This document shows, piece after piece, positions 34,617-43,190 of a stretch of 64,000 nt of DNA. Every line of letters begins with the position of its first letter. Position 1 is the first letter of the stretch. Position numbers and translations under genes: made by a program. The stretch spans positions 248,001 through 312,000 of the forward strand of contig NZ_JAPDGS010000004.1 of assembly GCF_025950525.1 (NCBI RefSeq), given 5' to 3'. Below the pieces are notes generated by a model. That model was not told where the DNA came from and did not search any database. It was given only the letters and a program-made list of their open reading frames with translations. The stretch is from Stagnihabitans lacustris (GTDB lineage: Bacteria > Pseudomonadota > Alphaproteobacteria > Rhodobacterales > Rhodobacteraceae).

Positions 34617-35954
34617 ATGAAGGCCCTGACGACCCCCCTGCTGCGCGCGCCCCTCCTGCTGCGCGCGCTGGCCATCCTGACGCTGGTGATGGGCCCCCAA
34701 ATGGGCTTTATGGCTGGCCCGGTCGCGGCCCAGGTCACGCTTGGCGGCAGCCTGGACCCGGCCCCGGTCGAAGCTGTGCCCGAGCCGGCTCCCGAGACCG
34801 GATCAGAGGCTTTCCCCACCGGTGCCGCCGATCCGATGGTTCCTGTGGCCCCCGATCCTGTCACAAGCGTGGCCCCGGTCGTCATCGTCAACGGCGCCGC
34901 GATTTCCGATTACGAGATCGACCAGCGCGCGGCTTTCCTGGCTGCGCTGCAGCAGTCTGGCGATGTGCGCAACCTGGCCTTCGACGCCCTGGTGCTGGAG
35001 CGCGCCCAATCGGTCGCGGCGGCGCAACTGGGCGTATCCGTGACACCCGAGCAGATCCGCGCCGGGATGGAGGAATTCGCCGCCCGCGCGCAGCTGACCC
35101 CCGAAGTCTTCGTGGCAGAGCTCGCCAAGGCCGGCGTCGCCCCCGAGACCTTCCGCGATTTCGTCAAGGCCGGGCTGATCTGGCGCGGCGCAACCCGCGC
35201 CAAATTTGCCGGCCGCGTCGCCGTCAGCGAAGCCGAGGTCGACCGCGCGCTTGGCATGGGCGCCTCGGCGGGCGAGGGGCGGCGGGTGCTGTTGTCCGAA
35301 TTGGTGATCCCCAAGGACGAGGCCCGCGACGTCATGGCCCTGGCGCAAAGGGTGCGGCTGGCGGTCAAGACGCAAAAGGATTTCGCCCTGATGGCGCGGC
35401 AATTCTCACGCGCGGCGACGGCTTCGGGGGGCGGGGAACTGGGCTGGCTGGACGAAGACAAACTCCCGCCCGAAATCCGTGGCGCCCTGGCCGGGCTGCA
35501 GCCGGGCGAGATGACACAGGTCCTGGCGCTTGGCAGCGGCGCGGCGCTGTATTTCCTGCGCGACGAGGGAGCCGTGGCGGGCGACGCGACCTCGGGCGCC
35601 TCGGTGGTGGATTATGCGGTGCTGGCGGGGGGGACGGGCGATCTTGCGGCCCGGCTTCTGGGCTGCGACGGGCTTTATGCGCCGGCGCGCAAGGGCGGGG
35701 CGTTGGTGCGGGCCACGGCACCGGAGGCCGGCTTGCCCGCCGATCTGCGTGCCGCCGTGTCGGGGCTGGACAGCGGCGAGGCGCGGGTTCTGGCCGATGG
35801 CCGCATCCTGGTCCTGTGTTCGCGCATCCGCGCTTCGGGCTTGCCTGCGGCGCGCGATGCCGTGCGGACCGATATCTTGAACCGCAAGGTCGGGCTTTTG
35901 GCCGAGGCCTGGGCCGAAGAGCTGCGCTTCAACGCCTATATCGAGACGCCCTGA
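34617..35954 (+). CDS. surA: SurA-like periplasmic peptidyl-prolyl isomerase/chaperone
   Basis: A 445-residue exported protein. Signal peptide about residues 1-38, then a Pro/Val/Ala-rich linker (40-85), an N-terminal SurA chaperone region starting VVIVNGAAISDYEIDQRAAF, one parvulin domain (about 220-320, with GGGELGWLDEDKLPPEI) and a divergent C-terminal part. E. coli SurA has two parvulin domains; one clear copy is usual in this group. It escorts outer-membrane proteins such as LptD, whose gene lies directly upstream. GGAGGTGAAG precedes the ATG. Confidence 0.85.
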   Translation: MKALTTPLLRAPLLLRALAILTLVMGPQMGFMAGPVAAQVTLGGSLDPAPVEAVPEPAPETGSEAFPTGAADPMVPVAPDPVTSVAPVVIVNGAAISDYEIDQRAAFLAALQQSGDVRNLAFDALVLERAQSVAAAQLGVSVTPEQIRAGMEEFAARAQLTPEVFVAELAKAGVAPETFRDFVKAGLIWRGATRAKFAGRVAVSEAEVDRALGMGASAGEGRRVLLSELVIPKDEARDVMALAQRVRLAVKTQKDFALMARQFSRAATASGGGELGWLDEDKLPPEIRGALAGLQPGEMTQVLALGSGAALYFLRDEGAVAGDATSGASVVDYAVLAGGTGDLAARLLGCDGLYAPARKGGALVRATAPEAGLPADLRAAVSGLDSGEARVLADGRILVLCSRIRASGLPAARDAVRTDILNRKVGLLAEAWAEELRFNAYIETP

Positions 35955-36034
35955 GGCGACAAGGAGGCCCCGGGTCAAGCCCGGGGCGGCTTTGCTCCCC
36001 CGGCGAAAGGCCCCCCTTACGAAAGGCCCGCATC

Positions 36035-37003
36035 ATGACCGCCCCCATAGCCCTGACCTGCGGCGAACCGGCCGGGATCGGCGCGGAAATCGCCCCCCTG
36101 GCCCGCAAGGCCCTGCCCGACCTGCCCTTCTTCTGGATCGGCGACCCGCGCCACCTGGCCCCGGGGACCGCTTATCAGGTCATCACCTCTCCGGCCGAGG
36201 CGCTTGCAGTGCCCCCCCACCTGCTGCCGGTCCTGGCCCATGACTTCGACGGACCCGCGACGCCCGGGCTGGCGCGGGCGGAACATGCCCGCGATGTGAT
36301 CGCGGTGATCGCCCGGGCCGTCGATCTGGTGACGCGCGGCGAGGCCGGGGCCATCTGCACCCTGCCGATCCACAAAAAGGCCCTGAAGGACGGTGCGGGC
36401 TTTGGCTTTCCGGGCCATACCGAATACCTGGCGCATCTGGCGGGCGATGTGCCGGTGGTCATGATGCTGGCCTCTGACACGCTGCGCGTCGTGCCCGCCA
36501 CGATCCATGTGGCCCTGTCAGAGGTGCCCCGCCTGCTGACCGCGGACCTGCTGGAAGAGGTCATCCGCCTGACCCATGCCGGGCTGATCCGCGACTTCGG
36601 CATTGCGGCGCCGCGCATCGCGGTGGCCGGCCTGAACCCCCATGCCGGCGAGGGTGGCGCGATGGGCACCGAGGAACTGACCCTGATCGCCCCCCTTGTC
36701 ACCCGCCTGCGCACAGAGGGCCTGAACCTGCGCGGTCCGCTTTCGGCCGACACGATGTTTCACGCCCGCGCCCGCGAGACCTTTGACGCAGCGATCTGCA
36801 TGTATCACGACCAGGCGCTGATCCCGATCAAGACGCTGGCCTTCGACGAGGGCGTGAACGTGACGCTGGGGCTTCCGTTCATCCGCACCTCGCCCGACCA
36901 TGGCACGGGGTTTGACATCGCGGGCAAGGGGATTGCGCGGCCTGACAGCACGGTGGCGGCCTTGGCGATGGCGGCGCGGATGGTGGCGGCGCGGGACAAG
37001 TAG
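36035..37003 (+). CDS. pdxA: 4-hydroxythreonine-4-phosphate dehydrogenase
   Basis: A 322-residue PdxA, the NAD-dependent oxidase of 4-phospho-hydroxythreonine in pyridoxal phosphate synthesis. Metal-binding histidines lie in FPGHTEYLAHL, NPHAGEGGAMG and MYHDQALIPIK; TCGEPAGIG opens the protein and RTSPDHGTGFDIAG is near the end. It follows surA as in many proteobacteria, but the usual next gene rsmA is absent; instead an inverted repeat pair and a gene on the other strand follow. Confidence 0.94.
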   Translation: MTAPIALTCGEPAGIGAEIAPLARKALPDLPFFWIGDPRHLAPGTAYQVITSPAEALAVPPHLLPVLAHDFDGPATPGLARAEHARDVIAVIARAVDLVTRGEAGAICTLPIHKKALKDGAGFGFPGHTEYLAHLAGDVPVVMMLASDTLRVVPATIHVALSEVPRLLTADLLEEVIRLTHAGLIRDFGIAAPRIAVAGLNPHAGEGGAMGTEELTLIAPLVTRLRTEGLNLRGPLSADTMFHARARETFDAAICMYHDQALIPIKTLAFDEGVNVTLGLPFIRTSPDHGTGFDIAGKGIARPDSTVAALAMAARMVAARDK

Positions 37004-37025
37004 GGGCGCTGCCCCTCGGCGCTTT

Positions 37026-37114
37026 GCGCCTCACCCCGGAGATATTTGGGTCAGTATGAAAGAGGAAGCGGCTCTTTCGATTTCATACTGACCCAAATAT
37101 CTCCCGCCGGAGGC
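37026..37114. repeat. Inverted pair of type B repeats forming a 24-bp perfect stem
   Basis: The copy at 37,026-37,062 (GGAGATATTTGGGTCAGTAT from 37,038) is followed by its exact inverse at 37,081-37,104, giving 24 uninterrupted base pairs around a 19-base loop. The right copy continues in GCCGGAGGC and shares 41 identical bases with 27,277-27,317. It sits between convergent pdxA and VOC genes and could act as a two-way terminator or RNA-processing site. Confidence 0.9.
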
Positions 37115-37126
37115 AAGCGCGCAGCG

Positions 37127-37504
37127 CTACTCTGCGGGTTGGATCAGGTCCCAGCGGTGGCCGAAAGGGTCGCGCCAGACGGCGACGGTGCCGTAAGGTT
37201 CATGGCGCGGGGATTCCTCGAAGAGGCCCCCCGCCTTGGTGATGCGGGCGGCGTCGCGGGCGAAATCCTCGGTCTGCAGGAAAAGCCAGACCCGGCCGCC
37301 CATCGGGGTTTGCAGGGCGGCAAGTTGTGCGGCGCCCTCGGCGCGGGCCAGGACCACGCGCAGGCCCGGGGCGGGCGCAATCGTCACCCAGCGTTTGCGG
37401 CCCTGATCCATGTCTTCCAGCAGGGGAAAGCCCAGGCCGTCGCAATAAAACGCGATGGCCGCGTCATAATCCGGCACCAGGATGGAAAAACCGGACAGCC
37501 GCAT
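37127..37504 (-). CDS. VOC/glyoxalase superfamily protein
   Basis: A 125-residue single VOC-fold protein. It opens [20 protein letters not shown] and ends AVWRDPFGHRWDLIQPAE, the typical two half-modules with metal-type His and Glu positions. The enzyme activity (lyase, dioxygenase or resistance protein) cannot be told from sequence. Its ATG overlaps the TGA of bpt by one base, so it is co-translated with it. Confidence 0.82.
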   Translation of the reverse strand: MRLSGFSILVPDYDAAIAFYCDGLGFPLLEDMDQGRKRWVTIAPAPGLRVVLARAEGAAQLAALQTPMGGRVWLFLQTEDFARDAARITKAGGLFEESPRHEPYGTVAVWRDPFGHRWDLIQPAE

Positions 37505-38388
37505 CAGGCGGGATCGCCCGGCACCACCGGCTTGCCGTCGATCTTGGTTTCGATCCTGGCGTCAGAGCGGCTTTCGGGCAGCGCGATGCGGGCGACCTGT
37601 TCGGCGATGGGCTCGACCGACAGGGGATGCAGTTCGGCCCGGTGCAATTCCGGATCACCGATGGGCGACCACTGGCCGCCCTTGTAGATCTCAAGCGCCG
37701 AGAACTTGGCCTTGTAGCCCATCTTGCGCGAGCCGGGCACCCAATAGCCCAGATAGACGTAAGGCAAGCCGGCCTCTCGCGCGATCTCGATATGGTCGAG
37801 GATGGCGAACGTGCCCAGGGACAGCGCCGTCAGGTCGGGATCGTAAAAGGAATAGACCATGCTGAGCCCGTCATCGAAGACATCGGTCAGCGACACGGCG
37901 GCCAGGGGGCGGCCGCGCTCTCCGGCGCGGGAGGGGCGGGTATATTCGATCACCCGACTTTTGATCGGGGTTTCCTCGACCATGGCGGCGAATTCGAAGA
38001 CATCCATATCGGCCATGCCGCCATCGGCGTGACGCGCATCCAGATAGCGGCGAAACAGGGTAAACTGATCCTCGGTTGCCCAAGGCGAGGTCGCATTGCG
38101 CCGCAGGTGGGCGGCGCCCTTCAGGACCTTGCGCTGCGTGCGACTTGGCACGAAATCGGCCACCCTGATGCGGGCCGACAGGCAGGCGGAACATTCCGCG
38201 CAAGACGGCCGATACAGCACATTCTGTGACCGGCGAAAGCCCTGCTTGGACAGCGTGTCATTCAGCTTTTGCGCATGTTCGCCCTGCAGCGCGGTGAACA
38301 GCTTTCGTTCCATCCGGCCGTCCAGATAGGGACAGGCCTGCGGAGCCGTCACATAGAACTGCGGCGCGATGGGAAGAGTATGACGCAT
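37504..38388 (-). CDS. bpt: Aspartate/glutamate leucyltransferase
   Basis: A 294-residue Ate1/Bpt-family enzyme that moves Leu from leucyl-tRNA to N-terminal Asp or Glu of proteins, marking them for ClpAP degradation (bacterial N-degron pathway). N-terminal cysteine segments [15 protein letters not shown] and [16 protein letters not shown], and the GNAT-type core with VYSFYDPDL and [19 protein letters not shown], are diagnostic. The ATG at 38,388 is supported by the family start [14 protein letters not shown]. Confidence 0.92.
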   Translation of the reverse strand: MRHTLPIAPQFYVTAPQACPYLDGRMERKLFTALQGEHAQKLNDTLSKQGFRRSQNVLYRPSCAECSACLSARIRVADFVPSRTQRKVLKGAAHLRRNATSPWATEDQFTLFRRYLDARHADGGMADMDVFEFAAMVEETPIKSRVIEYTRPSRAGERGRPLAAVSLTDVFDDGLSMVYSFYDPDLTALSLGTFAILDHIEIAREAGLPYVYLGYWVPGSRKMGYKAKFSALEIYKGGQWSPIGDPELHRAELHPLSVEPIAEQVARIALPESRSDARIETKIDGKPVVPGDPA

Positions 38389-38455
38389 GGGGCCCCGAAA
38401 GCTTGCGCAGATAACGTAGCAAGGCCCAAGCCCCGCGCCAAGCCGAATTGCACGT

Positions 38456-38947
38456 TCATGACAACCAAAGGGCATCTTGGTTGACGGAAGCTGTGCCCAG
38501 CAAGATATCGGACAGCGAGCGATGTTCGCGCGTCAAGAGGATCAGCCCGATCGACAAAAGCTGCGGCAGAACGAAGGCCATCGAGACGGTATAGACCAGG
38601 GTATGCACGAAGGCCGTGTTGCGCTCGACGACCGTCATGGCCACGGTGTTGCCGCGGCTTTCGTGGCGGTTGACCAGCGTCAGCCCGACCACGCGCATGC
38701 CCCAGGTGGCCGAATGGCGCGACAACCCCACCCAGCGATAAAGGAAGCCGATCCCCAACCAGACGAAGCCCAGCACGAAAACCGCAAGGAACCCAGTCAG
38801 GATCACCACAAGCCCCGTCACGGCAAAGATGGCGATGCTGTCAATCGCCCAAGCCAGGAAGCGCCGCCCCGCCACTCCGGCGAAAAGACGATCCTCGCGG
38901 ATCAGCGCATTGGGATAGGGATCGAGGAGGGGGGCGGGCTCGAACAT
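38456..38947 (-). CDS. RDD-family membrane protein
   Basis: A 163-residue protein with three or four hydrophobic helices. The RDD pattern is seen in [19 protein letters not shown] (R and D), the middle [16 protein letters not shown] and [11 protein letters not shown] (D) near the end. The family includes sodium-proton antiporter-like proteins, but most members have no known role. It lies 67 bases upstream of bpt on the same strand. Confidence 0.83.
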   Translation of the reverse strand: MFEPAPLLDPYPNALIREDRLFAGVAGRRFLAWAIDSIAIFAVTGLVVILTGFLAVFVLGFVWLGIGFLYRWVGLSRHSATWGMRVVGLTLVNRHESRGNTVAMTVVERNTAFVHTLVYTVSMAFVLPQLLSIGLILLTREHRSLSDILLGTASVNQDALWLS

Positions 38948-39038
38948 CGGGGGCTCCGGTGACAGGAAAGGGGCTTTGGGTCAGCTGCGTAGCCCAGCCG
39001 GGTTGGGGCCGCCCCTCGGGGAGAGGGGCGGCTTGGCG

Positions 39039-39509
39039 TCAGGCTTCGGGGGCCTCAGTGGGCTTGGTGTCACGCGGGGTCTTGGCGCGATCTTCCATGA
39101 AGGCGTCGAACTCGGTCTTGTCCTTGGCATCGCGCAGGCGCTGCAGGAAGGATTGGAAGGCCTCTTGTTCGTCCATCAGGCGGCGGATCGTTTCTTCGCG
39201 GTAGGCGTCAAAGGCGCCGTTGCCCGAAGAGCGGAAGCCGCCCCCCATATTGGCGCCCCAGCCACCATGACGGTTGCCAAAGCGGTGGGAGTGGTCGTGA
39301 TTGCGGCAGGAACGGCCGAACATGCGTTTGCTCCAGATCATGTATGCGAGGATGGCGAGGCCCAAGGGCCAGACAAAGATGAAACCAAGGACCATGGCGG
39401 CGATCCAGGCGCCCTTGCCGCGCTGGTCCAACCAGCCCTCGACATTGCGCGCCATGGTGGTGATGCCGCCCTTGGCCTTGGCGGCTTCGGGATAGGACTG
39501 GGTATACAT
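39039..39509 (-). CDS. DUF2852 membrane protein
   Basis: A 156-residue protein with one strong transmembrane segment (WIAAMVLGFIFVWPLGLAIL, about residues 35-54) followed by AYMIWSKRMFG, the DUF2852 signature. A Gly/His/Asn-rich middle and a charged helical C-terminus (residues 95-140) follow. Known mainly from alphaproteobacteria; function unknown. GGAGACGCA precedes the ATG. Confidence 0.85.
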   Translation of the reverse strand: MYTQSYPEAAKAKGGITTMARNVEGWLDQRGKGAWIAAMVLGFIFVWPLGLAILAYMIWSKRMFGRSCRNHDHSHRFGNRHGGWGANMGGGFRSSGNGAFDAYREETIRRLMDEQEAFQSFLQRLRDAKDKTEFDAFMEDRAKTPRDTKPTEAPEA

Positions 39510-39741
39510 TGCGTCTCCGTTTCGATGTGAATGTCTTTCACATCACCAAGATGGGCGCGGCGGGCTTTTCGCGCAAGAGGGCATGTTACGATTATTTACA
39601 TTAGGCCGATTTCCGCGCATTTGCGGCTGCAGCGCCGGGGATTTCGCGGGATATTTTGCGGAAGTTGCGCCAGCGACCCGCGCACCGCAAGAAAACAACA
39701 AAAAATCCGCATCGCGCGACATTTTTCGTGTCGTTTTGCGG
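39510..39741. other. Intergenic region without a supported gene
   Basis: The stretch between the DUF2852 start and the ilvB promoter is locally richer in A and T than its surroundings (for example ACAACAAAAAATCC near 39,697). Short open frames cross it in both directions, but none has a ribosome site or recognisable sequence. Confidence 0.5.
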
Positions 39742-39770
39742 TTGACGCTGCAAAGCGGCGCCCATAGTGT
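39742..39770 (+). promoter_or_regulatory. Promoter of the ilvB leader
   Basis: TTGACG (39,742-39,747), 17-base spacer, TAGTGT (39,765-39,770). Transcription would start about 20 bases before the leader-peptide ATG. Confidence 0.55.
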
Positions 39771-39797
39771 CGCCTCCATCGGGAAAGGGAGGCCATA

Positions 39798-39842
39798 ATG
39801 CGTCTTCTTGTAATCATCAGGGTGGGGCGCTTGGGCCGGTAG
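39798..39842 (+). CDS. ilv leader peptide (attenuator)
   Basis: A 14-codon gene encoding MRLLVIIRVGRLGR, with GGGAGGCCATA before the ATG. Seven of 14 residues are Leu, Ile or Val, including the run LLVII. It ends 26 bases before an intrinsic terminator that stands in front of ilvB. This is the layout of attenuation by ribosome stalling: shortage of charged Leu, Val or Ile tRNA would stall the ribosome and prevent the terminator from forming. Confidence 0.85.
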   Translation: MRLLVIIRVGRLGR

Positions 39843-39868
39843 CGGCAGCCAGATATGGCATCCATGCG

Positions 39869-39898
39869 CCCTCGGGATCAGATCCCCGAGGGTTTTTT
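39869..39898 (+). terminator. Attenuator terminator before ilvB
   Basis: CCCTCGGGATC (39,869-39,879) pairs with GATCCCCGAGGG (39,881-39,892) with one bulged C, followed by six T. It lies between the leader peptide and the ilvB ribosome site (GGAAGGATAAGAC). Confidence 0.88.
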
Positions 39899-39919
39899 GT
39901 TGGGCTGGAAGGATAAGAC

Positions 39920-41671
39920 ATGGCGACGATGACCGGTGCGAAGATGGTGGTTCAGGCGCTGAAGGAACATGGCGTCGAGGTGGTCTTTGGCTATCCCGGC
40001 GGCGCGGTGCTGCCGATCTATGACGAGATCTTCCAGCAAAACGACATCCGCCACATTTTGGTGCGCCACGAACAGGGTGCGATCCATATGGCCGAGGGCT
40101 ATGCCCGGTCCACCGGCAAGGTCGGCGTCGCTTTGGTGACGTCGGGTCCGGGGGCCACCAATGCGGTCACGGGTCTGACCGATGCGCTGCTGGATTCGAT
40201 CCCGATCCTGGTGATCTCGGGCCAGGTGCCCACCTTCATGATCGGCACCGACGGCTTCCAAGAGGCCGATACGGTCGGCATCACGCGGCCTTGCACCAAG
40301 ATGAACTGGCTGGTCAAGGACACGGCCAACCTGGCCGCCACGATCCACGAGGCCTTTCATGTCGCCTTTTCGGGCCGTCCGGGCCCGGTGCTGATCGACA
40401 TCCCCAAGGATGTGCAGTTTGCCAATGCGACCTATGTGCCCAAGGCCGAGGCGCGGCCGTCCCATTATGCCCCCCGCGTGCGGGGCGATGCGGATCAGAT
40501 CACCCGTCTGGTCGAGATGATCGAACAGGCCGAACGCCCGGTGTTTTACACCGGCGGCGGCGTGGTGAACTCCGGTCCGCGGGCCTCGGCGCTGTTGCGG
40601 GAACTGGTGGCCGAGACGGATTTCCCGATCACCTCGACGCTGATGGGGTTGGGGTCTTATCCGGCATCGGGCAAGAACTGGCTGGGCATGTTGGGGATGC
40701 ATGGGCTTTATGAGGCCAACCTTGCCATGCATGGCTGCGACCTGATGATCAACGTCGGTGCGCGGTTCGATGACCGGATCACCGGGCGGATCAAGGATTT
40801 CTCGCCGGGGTCGAAAAAGGTCCATATCGACATTGATCCTTCGTCGATCAACAAGGTCATCCATGTTGACGTCGGCATCGTCGGTGACATCACCCTTGTT
40901 CTGGAAGAGGTCCTGAAACAGTGGCGCGCGCGGGGGTCCAAGACCGCAAAGCCGGCCTTGAAGACCTGGTGGGCGCAGGTCAACGCCTGGCGGGCGGTGA
41001 AATGCCTGACCTACAAGGGCTCGACCAAGACGATCAAGCCGCAGCACGCCTTGGAGCGGCTGGAGGCGCTGACGAAGGGCCACGACCGCTATATCACCAC
41101 CGAAGTCGGCCAGCATCAGATGTGGGCGGCGCAGTTCCTGGGCTTCGAGGACCCGAACCGCTGGATGACCTCTGGCGGTCTGGGCACCATGGGTTACGGC
41201 TTGCCCGCCAGCATCGGCGTGCAGATCGCCCATCCCGACGCTTTGGTGATCAACGTCGCTGGCGAGGCCTCGTGGTTGATGAACATGCAGGAAATGGGCA
41301 CGGCGATGCAGTTCCGCGCCCCGGTCAAGCAGTTCATCTTGAACAACGAGCGTCTGGGCATGGTGCGCCAGTGGCAAGAGCTGTTGCATGGCGAGCGCTA
41401 TTCTCATTCCTGGAGCGAGAGCCTGCCGGATTTCGTCAAGCTGGCCGAGGCATTCGGCTGCAAGGGCATCCGGATCGACGACCCGGCCGACCTGGACGAA
41501 GCAATCCTGGAGATGATCCGCTATCCCGGCCCGGTGATCTTCGATTGCCGCGTGGAAAAGCACGAGAACTGCTTCCCGATGATCCCGAGCGGAAAGCCGC
41601 ATAACGAGATGCTTTTGGGCGATGCGGATACCCAAGGGGTGATCGGGTCGAAGGGCGCGGTGCTGGTGTGA
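39920..41671 (+). CDS. ilvB: Acetolactate synthase, large catalytic subunit
   Basis: A 583-residue TPP enzyme that makes acetolactate or acetohydroxybutyrate, the first common step of Val, Leu and Ile synthesis. Marks are VFGYPGGAVLPIYDE with the catalytic Glu soon after in VRHEQGAIHMAEGYAR, the FAD-binding middle domain, and the C-terminal TPP/metal motif GEASWLMNMQEMGTA then NNERLGMVRQWQEL. Biosynthetic rather than catabolic type by length and partner. Controlled by the upstream leader attenuator. Confidence 0.95.
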   Translation: MATMTGAKMVVQALKEHGVEVVFGYPGGAVLPIYDEIFQQNDIRHILVRHEQGAIHMAEGYARSTGKVGVALVTSGPGATNAVTGLTDALLDSIPILVISGQVPTFMIGTDGFQEADTVGITRPCTKMNWLVKDTANLAATIHEAFHVAFSGRPGPVLIDIPKDVQFANATYVPKAEARPSHYAPRVRGDADQITRLVEMIEQAERPVFYTGGGVVNSGPRASALLRELVAETDFPITSTLMGLGSYPASGKNWLGMLGMHGLYEANLAMHGCDLMINVGARFDDRITGRIKDFSPGSKKVHIDIDPSSINKVIHVDVGIVGDITLVLEEVLKQWRARGSKTAKPALKTWWAQVNAWRAVKCLTYKGSTKTIKPQHALERLEALTKGHDRYITTEVGQHQMWAAQFLGFEDPNRWMTSGGLGTMGYGLPASIGVQIAHPDALVINVAGEASWLMNMQEMGTAMQFRAPVKQFILNNERLGMVRQWQELLHGERYSHSWSESLPDFVKLAEAFGCKGIRIDDPADLDEAILEMIRYPGPVIFDCRVEKHENCFPMIPSGKPHNEMLLGDADTQGVIGSKGAVLV

Positions 41672-41680
41672 GACGTCGCA

Positions 41681-41733
41681 GCGGGGGTTTCACACCCCCG
41701 CACCCCCGTGGGATATTTGTGAAAAGATGAAAT
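41681..41733 (+). repeat. Dispersed intergenic repeat, full type A element, between ilvB and ilvN
   Basis: GCGGGGGT, loop TTCAC, ACCCCCGC (41,681-41,701) is a perfect 8-bp stem starting 10 bases after the ilvB stop. CACCCCCGTGGGATATTTGT and GAAAAGATGAAAT follow. It matches 17,238-17,293 in both halves and in the loop. Its place inside the ilvBN operon could lower or process the downstream message. Confidence 0.75.
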
Positions 41734-41784
41734 GGAGGGCGGTGCTTTTGCTGCCGGGACCTTCCAAGGGATGAGGCTAAAGAC

Positions 41785-42345
41785 ATGAACGCTTTGAACA
41801 TCAAAAAGGGCTCGTCGAGCCATTCGGCCTATGAGCTGCGCGACCCCAATGGCGATCTGATCGAGAGCCATACCCTGGCCGTGCTGGTGGCCAACGAAAG
41901 CGGGGTTCTGGCGCGGGTCATCGGGCTGTTTTCCGGGCGCGGCTATAACATCGAAAGCCTGACGGTCGCGGAAGTCGACCATGAGGGGCACCGGTCGCGC
42001 ATCACCGTCGTCACGCGCGGCGGCCCCGCGGTCATCGCCCAGATCAAGGCGCAGCTGGAGCGGATGGTGGTGGTCCATGAGGTCCATGACCTGACCGCCG
42101 AGGGTCCTGCGGTGCAGCGGGAACTGGCGCTGTTCAAGGTGCGGGGCAAGGGCGAAACCCGGGTCGAGGCGATGCAGCTGGCCGAGATTTTCCGCGCCAA
42201 GGTGGTGGATTCGACGCTGGAATCCTTCGTGTTCGAACTGACCGGCACGCCGGAAAAGATCGACGCCTTTGCCGATCTGATGCGGCCCCTGGGCCTGGCC
42301 GAGATCGCGCGCACCGGCGTGGCGGCCCTGTCGCGCGGCGTCTGA
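41785..42345 (+). CDS. ilvN: Acetolactate synthase, small regulatory subunit
   Basis: A 186-residue regulatory subunit that binds valine and activates IlvB. The N-terminal ACT domain starts SHTLAVLVANESGVLARVIG and holds GRGYNIESLTVAEVDHEG, the usual effector-binding edge. The C-terminal domain (about 95-180) has the long form seen outside the short enteric IlvN. It follows ilvB after 113 bases containing a type A repeat. Confidence 0.94.
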   Translation: MNALNIKKGSSSHSAYELRDPNGDLIESHTLAVLVANESGVLARVIGLFSGRGYNIESLTVAEVDHEGHRSRITVVTRGGPAVIAQIKAQLERMVVVHEVHDLTAEGPAVQRELALFKVRGKGETRVEAMQLAEIFRAKVVDSTLESFVFELTGTPEKIDAFADLMRPLGLAEIARTGVAALSRGV

Positions 42346-42410
42346 GGCGGGCCCCGGGGGTATACGAAAGCAGCTTGACCGGCAGCAGGGCTCTGCTTCA
42401 CTTGGCGTAG

Positions 42411-42432
42411 CCCGGGGTATACCCCGGGTTTT
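42411..42432. terminator. Terminator after ilvN
   Basis: CCCGGGGTATACCCCGGG (42,411-42,428) is a perfect 18-bp palindrome followed by TTTT. It lies between ilvN and the convergent SDR gene. A similar half, CCCCGGGGGTATAC, occurs at 42,353-42,366. Confidence 0.75.
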
Positions 42433-42455
42433 GCCTTGCAAGCGGTCCGATCCTG

Positions 42456-43190
42456 TTAGCCCCGCCCGATATAGGGCATGTCGCGGGCCATGATCGTCAT
42501 GAAGGGCACGTTCACATCCAAGGGCAGGCGCGCCATGGTCAGGACCGCTTCGGCCACATGGGTGACGTCCATCGTCGGCTCGATCCTGGTCTGGCCATCG
42601 GCCTGCGGGACCCCGGTCTGGAACTGCGCCGCCATCTGGGTCAGCGCGTTGCCGATGTCGATCTGGCCCACCGCGATGTCGAACTTGCGCCCGTCCAGAC
42701 CCAGCGTCTTGGTCAGACCCGTCACCGCATGTTTCGTCGCCGTATAAGGCGCCGAGCCCGGGCGCGGCACATGGGCGGAAATCGAGCCGTTCTGGATGAT
42801 CCGCCCGCCCTGGGGGCTTTGCCGCCGCATCTGGCCAAAGGCCGCGCGGGCGCAAAAGAACATGCCGTTCAGGTTCACGTTCACGACGTTCAGCCAGTCG
42901 TCGATGGAGATCTCGTCAATCGGCGCCGCCTTGGCGCCCTGGCCTGCGTTGTTGAAAAGGCAATCCAGCCGCCCCCATTCCGCAGCCGCCTTGTCGAAAG
43001 CCGCTTGCACCTGGGCGGGGTCCGTCACGTCACAGGGCAATATCAGGGCGTCGCTGTCGCCAGCCGTCTCGGCCAGGGCATCCCTGCGGCGGCCGATCAG
43101 GCCCACGCGCCAGCCCGCGGCAAGAAAGGTGTGCGCCGTGGCGCGGCCGATGCCAGAGCCCGCGCCGGTGATGAGAATGGTTTGGGTCAA
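42456..43190 (-). CDS. SDR-family oxidoreductase
   Basis: A 244-residue classical short-chain dehydrogenase: TGAGSGIG near the N-terminus, [27 protein letters not shown] with the catalytic Ser, Tyr and Lys. The probable start is TTG at 43,190, which overlaps the TGA of the upstream enolase-superfamily gene in TTGA; no ATG gives the fold intact. It is thus coupled to that gene, and the two likely act on the same sugar or sugar acid. The substrate is unknown. Confidence 0.8.
   Translation of the reverse strand: MTQTILITGAGSGIGRATAHTFLAAGWRVGLIGRRRDALAETAGDSDALILPCDVTDPAQVQAAFDKAAAEWGRLDCLFNNAGQGAKAAPIDEISIDDWLNVVNVNLNGMFFCARAAFGQMRRQSPQGGRIIQNGSISAHVPRPGSAPYTATKHAVTGLTKTLGLDGRKFDIAVGQIDIGNALTQMAAQFQTGVPQADGQTRIEPTMDVTHVAEAVLTMARLPLDVNVPFMTIMARDMPYIGRG

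Noticed and set aside
34583-36034. Open frame that extends pdxA upstream by nearly 500 codons, suggesting a fusion
   Set aside because: The extension is an out-of-frame reading of surA. PdxA begins with a clear family start at 36,035.
39543-39779. Short minus-strand frame upstream of the ilv leader
   Set aside because: No ribosome site, odd composition (Cys, Ser, Pro and Arg mix), and it lies over the ilv promoter region.
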